In this document: one piece after another, positions 25,948 through 34,871 of the stretch
How the letters are laid out: every line of letters begins with the position of its first letter
Numbering within the stretch: the stretch's first letter is position 1
Assembly: GCA_036824465.1 (NCBI GenBank)
Contig: DAITAC010000025.1
Location: forward strand, 1-45,148
DNA length: 45,148 nt
DNA from: JAKOQB01 sp036824465
Lineage (GTDB): Bacteria; Pseudomonadota; Gammaproteobacteria; Burkholderiales; Burkholderiaceae_F
Direction: 5' to 3'
Made by a program: the position numbers and the translations under genes
The notes under the pieces: model-generated
What the model was told of the DNA's origin: nothing
What the model saw: the letters and a program-made list of their open reading frames with translations, nothing else
The model's database searches: none

Positions 25948-27830
25948 TTCCAGTCACCTCGCAGCGCGGCCACCATCTCCTGCAGGTATTCTGGCGTCGC
26001 ATCATGCGGGGCCACCGGGACGCCGACGTTGATGCCGATCCTCGACAGAATTCCGCGCCGGAACGGCTGCGTCATCGCGGATCCGCTGACGCGTGAGAAG
26101 TACGAGCCCCACAGTCCCTGCAGCGCGACCGGCACCACTGGTAACGGATCGCGTTCCAGAATGCGCGTGATACCGGGTCGAAACGGATTGATCTCGCCGC
26201 TTGCGGTGATCTTTCCCTCCGGAAAGATGCAGACCAGGTTGCCGTCGCGCAGTTCCTCGCTGACACGCGCAAAGGCGCGCTCCATCATCGCGGCATCGAC
26301 TTTCGCCGACGCGATCGGGATCGCCTTGACCTGGCGGAACAGCCACGACAACACTGGCACGCGAAAGATGCTCAGGTCCATCACGAAGCGGATCGGCCGC
26401 GGGCTCATCGCCATCAGCACCAGCGCATCAATGAACGAAACATGGTTGGCGACGATCAGCGCCGGGCCCGTCACAGGAATGAGCTCGGTGCCCTGTTTGC
26501 GGACCCGGTACGTCACGCTGACCAGCAGCCAGGACAGAAAGCGCAGCAGGAATTCCGGCACCAGGGTGTAGATGTAGACGGCGACCAGTGCGTTGAGCAG
26601 CGCGGTCGCAACGAAGAGTTGCGGGATCGTCCAGCCGAGCCCGCTCAGCAGCGCAGCCGAAATACCTGCCGCCAGGATCAGGAAGACCGCGTTCAGGATG
26701 TTGTTCGACGCGATGATGCGCGCGCGATGGGTCGGCTCGCTGCGCGTCTGGATCAATGCGTACAGCGGTACGCTGTAGAAGCCTGCAAATGCAGCCAGCA
26801 GGAACAGATCCAGCAGCACGCGCCAATGCACCTTGACGCCGATGAACTGGCCTGCAGACTGAGCCGACGCCGCCGGCAAGCCCTGCACGGCGAAGAAGAG
26901 ATCGAGTGTGAACAGCGTCATGCCAATCGAACCGAACGGCACCAGGCCGATCTCGACCTGATGGCGCGACATCCGCTCGCATAGCACGGACCCGATTCCG
27001 ATGCCAAGCGAGAACACGGCCAGCAGCAACGTGGCCACCGACGGATCGCCGCCGAGCGTGCGCTGCGCAAACTGCGGAAACTGGGTCAGGAACACGGCGC
27101 CAAAGAACCATAGCCACGAAATGCCAAGCAGCGACAGAAAGACCGCCCGATCGCGTCGCGCAACCTGCACGTTGTCCCAGGTGACGCGCAGCGGATTCCA
27201 GTCGATCACAAGCCTGGGGTCAGACGCGGAGGCCGAAGGAATCGCCAGACTCGTCGCCAGGCCCGCCAGCGCGAGCGCGACGCAGGTGGCGGCCGCATAC
27301 AGGTGTCCACGTTCGCTGGCGTCGATCATCGCCCCGGCCGCCATCGTGCCGAGCAGGATCGCAACAAAGGTTCCCATTTCCACCAGCCCGTTGCCGCCGA
27401 CAATTTCATGCGGTTGCAGGCGTTCAGGCAGAAACGCGTACTTCACCGGACCGAACAACGTCGAGTGCAGACCCATCAGCAACGTGCACACCAGCAGCAC
27501 GGCAAAGCTGTGGAAGAAGAAGCCCCACGCGCCGCCCAGCATGATCCCGACCTCGAGCAGCTTGACGGACTGCATCACGCGCGCCTTGTCGAATTTGTCG
27601 GCGATCTGTCCCGCCGTCGCGGAAAACAACAGGAACGGCAGGATGAAGACGCCGGCAATCAGATTGACCGCCAGCGCAGGATCGAGCGTTGAAAGCTGCG
27701 CGCCCTTGTAGGTCACCAGCAGCGTGAAGGCGTACTTGAAAACGTTGTCGTTGGCAGCCCCCAGGAACTGGGTCGCGAAGAACGGACCAAAGCGACGCTG
27801 ACCGAGCAGCGCAAACTGGTTGTCAGCCAT
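25944..27830 (-). CDS. MFS transporter fused to PlsC acyltransferase
   Basis: A 628-residue fusion. The N-terminal part (about 1-420) is an LplT-like major facilitator with the hallmark FATQFLGAANDNVFKYAF. The C-terminal part is a 1-acyl-glycerol-3-phosphate acyltransferase domain with the catalytic HX4D motif (NHVSFID, about 462-468) and FPEGK (about 536). In enterobacteria LplT flips lysophospholipids inward and Aas re-acylates them; here both activities are in one chain, without the AMP-ligase domain of Aas. The start MADNQFALLGQRRF fits relatives; a TTG 20 codons upstream is possible. Coupling to a patatin lipase supports a phospholipid repair or remodelling role. Confidence 0.9.
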   Translation of the reverse strand: MADNQFALLGQRRFGPFFATQFLGAANDNVFKYAFTLLVTYKGAQLSTLDPALAVNLIAGVFILPFLLFSATAGQIADKFDKARVMQSVKLLEVGIMLGGAWGFFFHSFAVLLVCTLLMGLHSTLFGPVKYAFLPERLQPHEIVGGNGLVEMGTFVAILLGTMAAGAMIDASERGHLYAAATCVALALAGLATSLAIPSASASDPRLVIDWNPLRVTWDNVQVARRDRAVFLSLLGISWLWFFGAVFLTQFPQFAQRTLGGDPSVATLLLAVFSLGIGIGSVLCERMSRHQVEIGLVPFGSIGMTLFTLDLFFAVQGLPAASAQSAGQFIGVKVHWRVLLDLFLLAAFAGFYSVPLYALIQTRSEPTHRARIIASNNILNAVFLILAAGISAALLSGLGWTIPQLFVATALLNALVAVYIYTLVPEFLLRFLSWLLVSVTYRVRKQGTELIPVTGPALIVANHVSFIDALVLMAMSPRPIRFVMDLSIFRVPVLSWLFRQVKAIPIASAKVDAAMMERAFARVSEELRDGNLVCIFPEGKITASGEINPFRPGITRILERDPLPVVPVALQGLWGSYFSRVSGSAMTQPFRRGILSRIGINVGVPVAPHDATPEYLQEMVAALRGDWK

Positions 27831-27950
27831 GAGGAGATTCGAAGTTGCAGACGGTGTGGATCGTAGCGTTGGTGCGTCGCTGCGCGACAAACGAGATGCA
27901 AGTCGCAGCGTGCGCGACTCCAGGTACCGCTGAAGCCGTTCTGTGAGCAG

Positions 27951-28958
27951 TCAGCGCAACACTTCCTGCGCCAGCGCAACGCCGGACAGGAATGCGGCTT
28001 CGACGCGGGGGCCGTTGCACCAGTCGCCGGCAGCACCGATGCGCTGCTGCGCATCCCACAGGCACGTCTGCGAAAGCGGGTTCAGCGGGGTTGCGAACTG
28101 CCAGCGGACCGCGGTCAGATGCGTCGGGTTCAGCGGTCGGCGGATACGCGCGGAGAACGATCGGATCAGCCATTTGGCGACGTCGGCGCCGTCCATCTGG
28201 AAGAAGCGGCGCGACCAGCGCGGGCGCGCATGCAGCACCCAGCGCTCGGCGATCCCCGCAACGGCGCCGCGCCGTGGCTTGGCACTGTCTCGCGCGCACC
28301 AGCCGAGGATCGGATCGTCCGTGAAGAACGCGCCGTCATAGTCGACACCGCACGGACGCGGCAGCGCCATCATCGCGGCCCAGCAGGGATCCCAATTGAC
28401 CGTGGCAGCGATCTCGGCGACGGGCGTCAGATCGCGCATCATCGCAGCAGCGCCGGTCGAGGGAATGGCCACACACACCGCGTCATATGCTGGCGCGTCG
28501 TTTGTGCTCTCCTGGTTCACACAGTCGACATGCCAGCCGGCCCCGTTGCGCCAGACGCGCGCAACCGTGCTGCTGAGCCGAACATGCAGATCGCGCGCCA
28601 TGTGAGTGCCAAGCCGCGACATAGCCGGCAAAGCGACAAAGCGTTCGGCCGCGCGCGTCCTGTCTTCAACGCCCGAGTCGGAAAACGCGATCACCCTCCC
28701 GTTCCAGCGTTGCACGATGCCTTCCGCCTCCCAGCCACGCACTGCGGAAGCGAAACGCTCATCGCTCACGGTGAAGTACTGCGCCCCATCGTCGTACGCG
28801 CCGGCATCCGAAACCAGCGTGGCAGCGCGCCCGCCCGGCGAATCGCTGGCATCAAAGACAGTGACATCGACGCCGCCCGCGACAAGTTCGCGCGCGCATG
28901 CCAGCCCGGCGACACCCGCGCCGATCACCGCAACGCGGGTGCCGTTAGAAGAAGTCAC
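27951..28958 (-). CDS. FAD-dependent amine oxidase / renalase-like protein
   Basis: A 335-residue flavoprotein with an N-terminal FAD-binding fold (VAVIGAGVAGLACARELV) followed by FDASDSPGGRAAT and DDGAQYFTV, as in bacterial renalase-like NAD(P)/FAD proteins and YobN-type oxidases. The substrate is unknown. The GTG start at 28958 overlaps the CBS gene stop as GTGA; a TTG nine codons upstream gives a longer form, but its extra residues have no family match that I can see. It is the second gene of a two-gene unit with the CBS protein. Confidence 0.85.
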   Translation of the reverse strand: MTSSNGTRVAVIGAGVAGLACARELVAGGVDVTVFDASDSPGGRAATLVSDAGAYDDGAQYFTVSDERFASAVRGWEAEGIVQRWNGRVIAFSDSGVEDRTRAAERFVALPAMSRLGTHMARDLHVRLSSTVARVWRNGAGWHVDCVNQESTNDAPAYDAVCVAIPSTGAAAMMRDLTPVAEIAATVNWDPCWAAMMALPRPCGVDYDGAFFTDDPILGWCARDSAKPRRGAVAGIAERWVLHARPRWSRRFFQMDGADVAKWLIRSFSARIRRPLNPTHLTAVRWQFATPLNPLSQTCLWDAQQRIGAAGDWCNGPRVEAAFLSGVALAQEVLR

Positions 28959-29407
28959 CCCCTGATCGACTCCTCCGCTGGCCAATCGCGGATGTAAGCC
29001 TTGAGCATGCGATTCTCGAAGCTCTGCTCTTCAAGCACCGCCTTGGCGACGTCGTAAAAAGAGATCAGGCCAAGCAGCGTGCGTCCATCGAGCACGGGCA
29101 GATAGCGCGTGTGGCGTTCGAGCATCAGGCGCCGCACTTCGTTCACGTCGGTTTCGGGCGTGACCGTGAGCGGCGCATCGTCCATCACCCCCCGCACATG
29201 CGTGCCCCCCAGCGCGCCGCCGTTTGCATTCAGCGTCTTGATCACCTCGCGGAATGTCAGCATGCCGACCAGATCACCATGGTCCATCACGACAACCGAG
29301 CCAATGTCATTCTCGGCCATCGTCTGCACTGCGATCCATAGCGGAGTGTCCGGATTGACGGTGAACAAGGCACTGCCCTTGACGCGCAGAATGTCGCTGA
29401 CTTTCAT
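28955..29407 (-). CDS. tandem CBS domain protein
   Basis: A 150-residue cytoplasmic protein made of two CBS motifs (about 1-60 and 70-130), a module that binds adenine nucleotides or SAM and usually senses energy state. Typical segments are VVVMDHGDLVGMLTFREV and YLPVLDGRTLLGLISFYDV. A short charged tail follows. No catalytic domain is attached. A good ribosome site (GGGGAGG) precedes the ATG. The overlap with the FAD gene suggests joint expression; any regulatory link is inference. Confidence 0.93.
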   Translation of the reverse strand: MKVSDILRVKGSALFTVNPDTPLWIAVQTMAENDIGSVVVMDHGDLVGMLTFREVIKTLNANGGALGGTHVRGVMDDAPLTVTPETDVNEVRRLMLERHTRYLPVLDGRTLLGLISFYDVAKAVLEEQSFENRMLKAYIRDWPAEESIRG

Positions 29408-29488
29408 TGCGTCCTCCCCGAGTGAACTGGCCGGCGCACACGCCGCGCAGGTAAGACGCGCGGCGAGCCAGGCGACAGCCGAAGCAGC

Positions 29489-29518
29489 ATCCTAGCCCAC
29501 GGAGCGAGTCCGGAACAA
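29489..29518 (-). promoter_or_regulatory. possible sigma-70 promoter of CBS-FAD unit
   Basis: On the minus strand TTGTTC (29513-29518) and TAGGAT (29489-29494) are separated by 18 bases. They would start transcription about 75 bases before the CBS gene. The match is moderate and rests on pattern alone. Confidence 0.35.
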
Positions 29519-29606
29519 GCGGCCTGCCCGCATGCCGGGGCGACCCTGCCCTTCACCCGTTATCACGTCTCTGAGGGCCGCGGATAAGTTGACACCCGCA
29601 AACAGG

Positions 29607-30557
29607 TCAGCACAGCGCCTGCTTGAACAACTCGACCTCGCGCATCACGGCGGCGCGGATCGCAGGCTCCCACACCGAATGGCCGGCGTCATTGACCACA
29701 ACGTAGCGTGAGCCGGGCCAGGCGCGCGCCAGGTCGTCCGCGCTGACAATCGGGCACACCATGTCGTAGCGACCCTGCACGATCGACGCTGGCAGATGGC
29801 GAATGCGGTAAAGGTTGATTAACAACTGGTTCGGCGCGAGAAAACAATGGTGCGCGAAGTAGTGCGCCTCCAGCCGCGCGAGCCCCAGCGCCTCGTCGGC
29901 AAAGTGACGCACGAGCTCCGCGTTCGGCAGCAGCGTCGAGCAATGTCCTTCGTATTCGCTCCACGCGCGCGCAAACGGCAGATGCACGCGTGGGTCAGGG
30001 TCGAATAGACGCTTCAGATAGCCACCCAGCAGGTCGCCGCGCTCGTTGACGGGCAGCATTTCGGCGAAGCTGCGCCAGGCCTCGGGAAAGATGTGCCGCA
30101 ATCCGTACAGAAACCACTCGATCTCTGACCCACGACCGAGGAAGACACCACGCAGCACGAAGCCGAGACAGTGATCCGGATGGGTCTGGCCGTAGGCGAG
30201 CGCCAGTGTGCTGCCCCACGATCCGCCAAACACCAGCGCCTTGCCGATGCCAAGATAGCTGCGCAGCAACTCGATGTCGTGCACCAGATGCGGGGTCGTG
30301 TTGTCGGTGACGTCACCGGTCGGCGTCGAGTTGCCGGACCCGCGCTGGTCAAACAACACGACACGAAACACGTCGGGATCGAAGAAGCGCCGATGTTCCG
30401 GCGAACATCCACCGCCCGGCCCGCCGTGCAGGAACAGCACCGGTACTCCGTGCGGATTGCCGCACGTCTCCCAGAACATCGTGTGCACGTCATCGAGCGC
30501 CAGCATGCCGCTGTCGTACGGTTCCAGCGGTGGGTAAAGGTCGGCGCGCATGTCCAT
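29607..30557 (-). CDS. pip: prolyl aminopeptidase
   Basis: An alpha/beta hydrolase of peptidase family S33 that removes N-terminal proline from peptides. It has 316 residues. LFLHGGPGGGCSPEHRRFFDP carries the oxyanion region (HGGPGGG), FDQRGSGNS is a hallmark of the family, and the nucleophile S113 is in GGSWGSTLAL. A second ATG two codons in is possible. Neither start has a purine-rich ribosome site; a TATATT box lies exactly where transcription would begin at the A of the first ATG. It diverges from metY. Confidence 0.94.
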   Translation of the reverse strand: MDMRADLYPPLEPYDSGMLALDDVHTMFWETCGNPHGVPVLFLHGGPGGGCSPEHRRFFDPDVFRVVLFDQRGSGNSTPTGDVTDNTTPHLVHDIELLRSYLGIGKALVFGGSWGSTLALAYGQTHPDHCLGFVLRGVFLGRGSEIEWFLYGLRHIFPEAWRSFAEMLPVNERGDLLGGYLKRLFDPDPRVHLPFARAWSEYEGHCSTLLPNAELVRHFADEALGLARLEAHYFAHHCFLAPNQLLINLYRIRHLPASIVQGRYDMVCPIVSADDLARAWPGSRYVVVNDAGHSVWEPAIRAAVMREVELFKQALC

Positions 30558-30563
30558 CGTGGC

Positions 30564-30569
30564 AATATA
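30564..30569 (-). promoter_or_regulatory. possible -10 box giving a leaderless pip mRNA
   Basis: TATATT on the minus strand ends six bases before the A of the pip ATG at 30557, so initiation at the usual distance would start on that A. The absence of a ribosome site fits leaderless translation. The -35 region overlaps the seven-base repeats and matches poorly. The same AT-rich spot read on the plus strand (TATAAA, 30566-30571) could serve metY. Confidence 0.3.
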
Positions 30570-30575
30570 AATCAG

Positions 30576-30603
30576 TCGGGCGTCGGGAGTCGGGCGTCGG
30601 GCG
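30576..30603. repeat. seven-base tandem repeat, four copies of TCGGGMG
   Basis: Four adjoining units TCGGGCG, TCGGGAG, TCGGGCG, TCGGGCG start at 30576. The tract lies between divergent pip and metY, 43 bases before metY. Confidence 0.85.
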
Positions 30604-30613
30604 TCTCGGGTAA

Positions 30614-30641
30614 CCTACTCGTGACTCGTTACTCGCGACTG
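30614..30641. repeat. seven-base tandem repeat, four copies of NNNACTC
   Basis: Four units with constant ACTC (last one ACTG) and variable first three bases (CCT, GTG, GTT, GCG). It ends five bases before the metY ATG, so it occupies the place of the ribosome site. It shares the seven-base period with the tract just upstream. Confidence 0.75.
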
Positions 30642-30646
30642 ACCAT

Positions 30647-31945
30647 ATGGCCGTCCCAAAATACCCCGGCTTCGACACCCTTGCGCTGCATGCGGGCCAG
30701 CGGCCCGACAGTGCGACCGGCGCACGCGCGGTGCCGATCTATGCGTCGACCTCGTTCTGCTTCGACGATTCGGAGCACGCCGCGGCGCTCTTCAACATGG
30801 AGCGTGCCGGGCACGTTTACTCGCGCATCTCCAACCCCACGGTTGCCGTGCTCGAGGAGCGCGTGGCCGCCCTCGAACAAGGCGTGGGCGCGATCGCGAC
30901 CGCAAGTGGCCAGGCCGCGCTGCATCTGGCGATCGTCACGCTGATGGGGGCGGGATCGCACATCGTCGCCAGTCGCGCGCTGTATGGCGGTTCGCACAAC
31001 CTGCTCGCGTACACGCTTGCGCGCTTCGGCATCGACACCACGTTCGTCGACCCGCGCGACTTCGACGCATGGCGCGCGGCGATCCGCCCCAGCACGCGGC
31101 TGCTGTTTGGCGAGACGCTCGGCAATCCGGGCCTCGATGTGCTCGACATTCCGCGCGTTTCAGCAATTGCGCACGACCATCAGCTGCCGCTGCTCGTCGA
31201 CAGCACGTTCACCACGCCATACCTGATGCAGCCGTTCGCGCTGGGCGCCGACCTGCTGTATCACTCTGCCACCAAGTTCATCGGCGGGCACGGCGTCGCG
31301 ATCGGCGGCGTGCTGGTCGACGGCGGCACGTTTGACTGGAACGGATCAGGAAGATTCCAGACTCTGACCGAGCCTTATGTGGGATTCCACGGCATGAACT
31401 TCGCCGACGAGAGCACCGTCGCACCGTTCCTGCTGCGTGCACGGCGCGAAGGCCTGCGCGACTTCGGCGCCTGTATGGCGCCGCACACCGCGTTCCTGCT
31501 GCTGCAGGGCCTGGAGACGCTGCCGCTGCGAATGGAGCGGCATGTCGCCAACACGCGCAAGGTGGTCGAATTCCTGGCTGCGCATCCGCTGGTCCAGAAG
31601 ATTGCCTATCCCGAGTTGCCCACCCATCCCGACCAGGCGCTTGCGAAACGGCTGCTACCCAAGGGCTGTGGCGCTGTGTTCAGCTTTGACCTGAGGGGCA
31701 CGCGCGCCGCGGGGCGCAAGTTCGTCGAGACCCTGGATGTGTTCTCGCACCTGGCCAACGTCGGCGACGCGAAGTCGCTGGTGATTCATCCCGCGTCGAC
31801 CACGCATTTCCGCGTGCCGGATGATGAGCTCGTTGCCGCCGGAATCACACAGGGAACGATCCGCCTGTCGATCGGTCTCGAAGATCCGGTCGATCTACTC
31901 GACGATCTGTCGCGCGCACTGAAGGCCGCGTCCAGGGTTGCATGA
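30647..31945 (+). CDS. metY: O-acetylhomoserine sulfhydrylase
   Basis: A PLP enzyme of the Cys/Met metabolism family that makes homocysteine from O-acetylhomoserine and sulfide. It has 432 residues, the MetY length; the related MetZ, which uses the succinyl ester, is usually nearer 400. The PLP lysine is K210 in HSATKFIGGHG; YSRISNPT and ASGQAALHLA are family motifs. No ribosome site is visible; seven-base repeats fill the leader. The stop overlaps the alpha/beta hydrolase start as ATGA. MetZ is the alternative assignment. Confidence 0.93.
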   Translation: MAVPKYPGFDTLALHAGQRPDSATGARAVPIYASTSFCFDDSEHAAALFNMERAGHVYSRISNPTVAVLEERVAALEQGVGAIATASGQAALHLAIVTLMGAGSHIVASRALYGGSHNLLAYTLARFGIDTTFVDPRDFDAWRAAIRPSTRLLFGETLGNPGLDVLDIPRVSAIAHDHQLPLLVDSTFTTPYLMQPFALGADLLYHSATKFIGGHGVAIGGVLVDGGTFDWNGSGRFQTLTEPYVGFHGMNFADESTVAPFLLRARREGLRDFGACMAPHTAFLLLQGLETLPLRMERHVANTRKVVEFLAAHPLVQKIAYPELPTHPDQALAKRLLPKGCGAVFSFDLRGTRAAGRKFVETLDVFSHLANVGDAKSLVIHPASTTHFRVPDDELVAAGITQGTIRLSIGLEDPVDLLDDLSRALKAASRVA

Positions 31946-32799
31946 GCATGATGCTCGGAAACACACCTTCGCAACTCTTTGCCTACACGGGTGGCAAACC
32001 GTTGGACCAGAGCAAGCCATGCGTCGTGTTCATTCACGGCGCACAGCACGATCACAGCGTGTGGATTCTGCAGAGCCGCTATCTCGCGCATCACGGGCCC
32101 GGGGTGCTGGCGCTCGATCTTCCGGGGCACGGGCGCAGTGATGGACCGCTCGCAGCCTCGGTTGATGCTATGGCGGATCGCATCGCCGCCGTATTGGCGC
32201 CGCTTGCCGCGCCACGTTTCGTGCTGGTCGGGCACAGCATGGGTTCGTTGATCTCGCTCGAAGTTACGCGACGGCTGGGCGAGCGAGCCGCTGGCCTCGC
32301 CTTGCTCGCCACCGCCGCGCCGATGCGCGTGTCCGACGCGTTGCTCGCCGCCACGCGCGAGGATTCGGCGGCCGCAATGCAGATGATCAACGTCTGGTCG
32401 CACAGCGCATCGATCGCTCCCTTTGCGGTGCGACCCGGCAACCCAGGGCCTGGCTTCAACGTTGTCTGGGAAAACCTGCGGCTGATGGAAAGGATCGCCC
32501 GTGTCAATGGTGCCGATGTCTTGCCGACTGACTTCGCCGCGTGCAACGCATATTCCGATGCGCTCAATGCAGCAAAGTCGCTGCACTGTCCGGCGCTCTT
32601 CATTCTCGGCGCCGCTGATCAGATGACACCACCAAAGGCTGCGCAGTCACTGATCGATGTCTTTGCACAGAAAACTGTTGTCGTGCTGCCGGCGACCGGC
32701 CACTCGATGATGGCTGAAAACCCGGATGGCGTTCGCAAGGCGCTGCAGAAATTCACCGCGCAGGTCTTCGCACCGATCCGAGACTCCGGAGCGGCCTGA
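31942..32799 (+). CDS. alpha/beta hydrolase
   Basis: A 285-residue serine hydrolase. The oxyanion segment is VVFIHGAQHDHSVW, followed by LDLPGHGRSDGP, the nucleophile S99 in VGHSMGSL, a likely acid Asp in LGAADQMTPP and the His in ATGHSMMAENP, so the triad looks complete. The substrate is unknown. It is translationally coupled to metY (ATGA); a homoserine acyltransferase (MetX) also has this fold, but the short length and GHSMG motif do not fit MetX. MenH, the SHCHC synthase, shares the fold and menE is close by, but nothing specific supports that reading. Confidence 0.88.
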   Translation: MSMMLGNTPSQLFAYTGGKPLDQSKPCVVFIHGAQHDHSVWILQSRYLAHHGPGVLALDLPGHGRSDGPLAASVDAMADRIAAVLAPLAAPRFVLVGHSMGSLISLEVTRRLGERAAGLALLATAAPMRVSDALLAATREDSAAAMQMINVWSHSASIAPFAVRPGNPGPGFNVVWENLRLMERIARVNGADVLPTDFAACNAYSDALNAAKSLHCPALFILGAADQMTPPKAAQSLIDVFAQKTVVVLPATGHSMMAENPDGVRKALQKFTAQVFAPIRDSGAA

Positions 32800-32804
32800 C
32801 CGCA

Positions 32805-33452
32805 ATGCTCGCTTTGAGCCAGGCGGTCAACTGGAACACCTACGGGCTGTACGTTCTCACCGAAGCCGCGCTGAGTCTTTCACCCGGTCCAGCGGTGATG
32901 CTCGTGATCGCGTACGGCATTTCGCGTGGCGCGCGCCGATCAATCTGGGCCGGACTCGGCATCCTGTCGGCCAACGCACTGTACTTCGCGCTGTCCGCCA
33001 CCGCGCTCGGTGCAGTGCTGGCATCGTCGAAGACGTTCTTCACCGCGATCAAGTGGATCGGCGCCGCGTACCTGATTTATCTCGGGGTGTCCGCGCTGGT
33101 CGGCAGACCGTCGCCGATCACGCTGTCGAACAATGGCGCAAAGGCAGCGTCACGCCGCGGGATCTATCTATCGGGTCTGGCACTGCAGCTTGCGAATCCG
33201 AAGACGCTGATCTTCTTCATCGCGATCCTGCCGCAGTTCGTCGATCCGCGACTGGCCCTCGGACCGCAGATGGTGTGGCTCGCCGCAGGCTCGGTGATCC
33301 CGGAGTTCTTCATCCTGGCCGGTTATGGCTGGCTCGGTTCACGCGCCGCGAGATTCGCCACGGACGCACGCTACGCGCGCTGGACTGAGCGCATCGCCGG
33401 CGTGCTGATTCTGTGCGCGGCGGCGCTGGTGCTATTGGTCACGACGAATTGA
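32805..33452 (+). CDS. LysE/RhtB family amino acid exporter
   Basis: A 215-residue inner-membrane protein with about six hydrophobic segments and the family signature LSLSPGPAVMLVIAYGISRGAR near the N-terminus (core SPGPAVML). LANPKTLIFFIAILPQF is another conserved stretch. Relatives export amino acids such as homoserine, threonine or lysine. Lying five bases after the hydrolase and downstream of metY, it could export a methionine-pathway intermediate; this is inference. It is convergent with menE. Confidence 0.92.
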   Translation: MLALSQAVNWNTYGLYVLTEAALSLSPGPAVMLVIAYGISRGARRSIWAGLGILSANALYFALSATALGAVLASSKTFFTAIKWIGAAYLIYLGVSALVGRPSPITLSNNGAKAASRRGIYLSGLALQLANPKTLIFFIAILPQFVDPRLALGPQMVWLAAGSVIPEFFILAGYGWLGSRAARFATDARYARWTERIAGVLILCAAALVLLVTTN

Positions 33453-33470
33453 TCAGGGCTTGATCGCCGC

Positions 33471-34823
33471 TCACTCGCGTTGCACCGACACCGGCCGCAG
33501 CGCCTCGCGCATCCGTGACGGCTCCAGGCACAAGCGCGCCAACGCCGGCCGATCGAGTTTCCCCTCTCGTGTATGCGGCAGTTCTCGAACGAAGACGATC
33601 TGGCGCGGCCGCTTATGCGGCGACAGATGCGCGTCGATGTAGCGGGACAGCGCCGCGTCGGACGGCGGGACAGGATCCACCACGAGCGCGGCCGCAACGG
33701 TTTGACCCCACGTCTCGCTCGGCACACCGAACACGCCGGCCGCGGTGACACCGGGACAGCCTTCGAGGGCGCGCTCCACCTCCAACGGGTACACGTTCTC
33801 GCCGCCCGTGATGATGAGATCGGCAAGCCGCGCATGAACGTGCAGGCATCCGCGCGCGTCGATTTCGCCGAAGTCCCCGGTGTCGAACCAGGCATCCGGG
33901 ACCAGCGCCGGCTCATGCAGGTAACCCGCCATCAGCATCGGCCCCTTGACCTGAATGCGCCCATTAACCAAGCGGATCTGCACGTCAGTCAACGGCTTGC
34001 CTGCGCCATGGCGCGCCGGATCGCGCCGCGCTTCATAGGGTGTGGCGACGACCTGCGAGCAGGTTTCGGTCAGGCCATACGTGATGACAATCGGAAATCC
34101 GCGCCCAGCTGCGCGTCGCAGCAGGTGGGTGGATGCCATCGCGCCGCCGAGCAGGATTGCCCGCAGGAACGGCGGTGCGATCCAGGTCGGATGCTCGTCA
34201 AGTGCCAGGGTCATCATCGTTGGAACCACCGACAACAGAGTGGCCCGCTGCTGCTCGATCCATGCCGGCAGCAGTTCGGCATCGAATCTCGGGGCCAGTG
34301 CGACTGCACGCCGCGCGATCAGGCATCGCGTGATGATCGACAACCCACCCACGCGCGCGATCGGCATGCACAGCAACCAGCAATCATCATCGTGCCATCC
34401 AAGATTGGCGGCACTCGCCCGCGCCGATGCCATCAACGCCGTACGTGTGAGCACGGCACCGCGCGGATACCCGGTCGTGCCTGACGTATAGATGACGGCA
34501 GCAGCGTCCGTGTGCATAGCATGACCGGGACGCACGGCCGCGCGCACCACGGCGTCGCGTTCCGATGCCGCCAGTCGCGGGTGAAGCAGCAGGGCCGGAA
34601 CGCGCTTCTCCAGCAGCGCAAATAGCGTGACCACGGTCTCCAGCGTGTTGGTCGCGGTGACCGGATACGGAACGGCGTCATGACTGTCGTCCCGCAGCGA
34701 ACGCAAACGGGAATTCGTTAACTCCGCCAGCTGCGCAAACGTGACTTGCTGGTCGCCGATGCGCAAAGCGATTGCGCCGGCCGCGTCACGCGCTGCCGCG
34801 AAAATGGACAGAACGTCGCTCAC
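33471..34823 (-). CDS. menE: MenE-like acyl-CoA ligase (o-succinylbenzoate-CoA ligase)
   Basis: A 450-residue member of the AMP-forming acyl-CoA synthetase family; E. coli MenE, which activates o-succinylbenzoate for menaquinone ring closure, has about the same length. The phosphate loop IYTSGTTGYPRG is at 111-122 (Arg where Lys is usual), followed by YGLTETCSQV, WFDTGDFGEID and a C-terminal catalytic Lys in TREGKLDRPA. The GTG start lacks a strong ribosome site. The assignment rests on size and the menB gene 48 bases upstream; the motifs alone only show a CoA ligase. Confidence 0.78.
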   Translation of the reverse strand: MSDVLSIFAAARDAAGAIALRIGDQQVTFAQLAELTNSRLRSLRDDSHDAVPYPVTATNTLETVVTLFALLEKRVPALLLHPRLAASERDAVVRAAVRPGHAMHTDAAAVIYTSGTTGYPRGAVLTRTALMASARASAANLGWHDDDCWLLCMPIARVGGLSIITRCLIARRAVALAPRFDAELLPAWIEQQRATLLSVVPTMMTLALDEHPTWIAPPFLRAILLGGAMASTHLLRRAAGRGFPIVITYGLTETCSQVVATPYEARRDPARHGAGKPLTDVQIRLVNGRIQVKGPMLMAGYLHEPALVPDAWFDTGDFGEIDARGCLHVHARLADLIITGGENVYPLEVERALEGCPGVTAAGVFGVPSETWGQTVAAALVVDPVPPSDAALSRYIDAHLSPHKRPRQIVFVRELPHTREGKLDRPALARLCLEPSRMREALRPVSVQRE

Positions 34824-34871
34824 CTGATATCTGCGACGTGCAGCTCGAGAGAATTTGCCCGAGCCAAGTGC

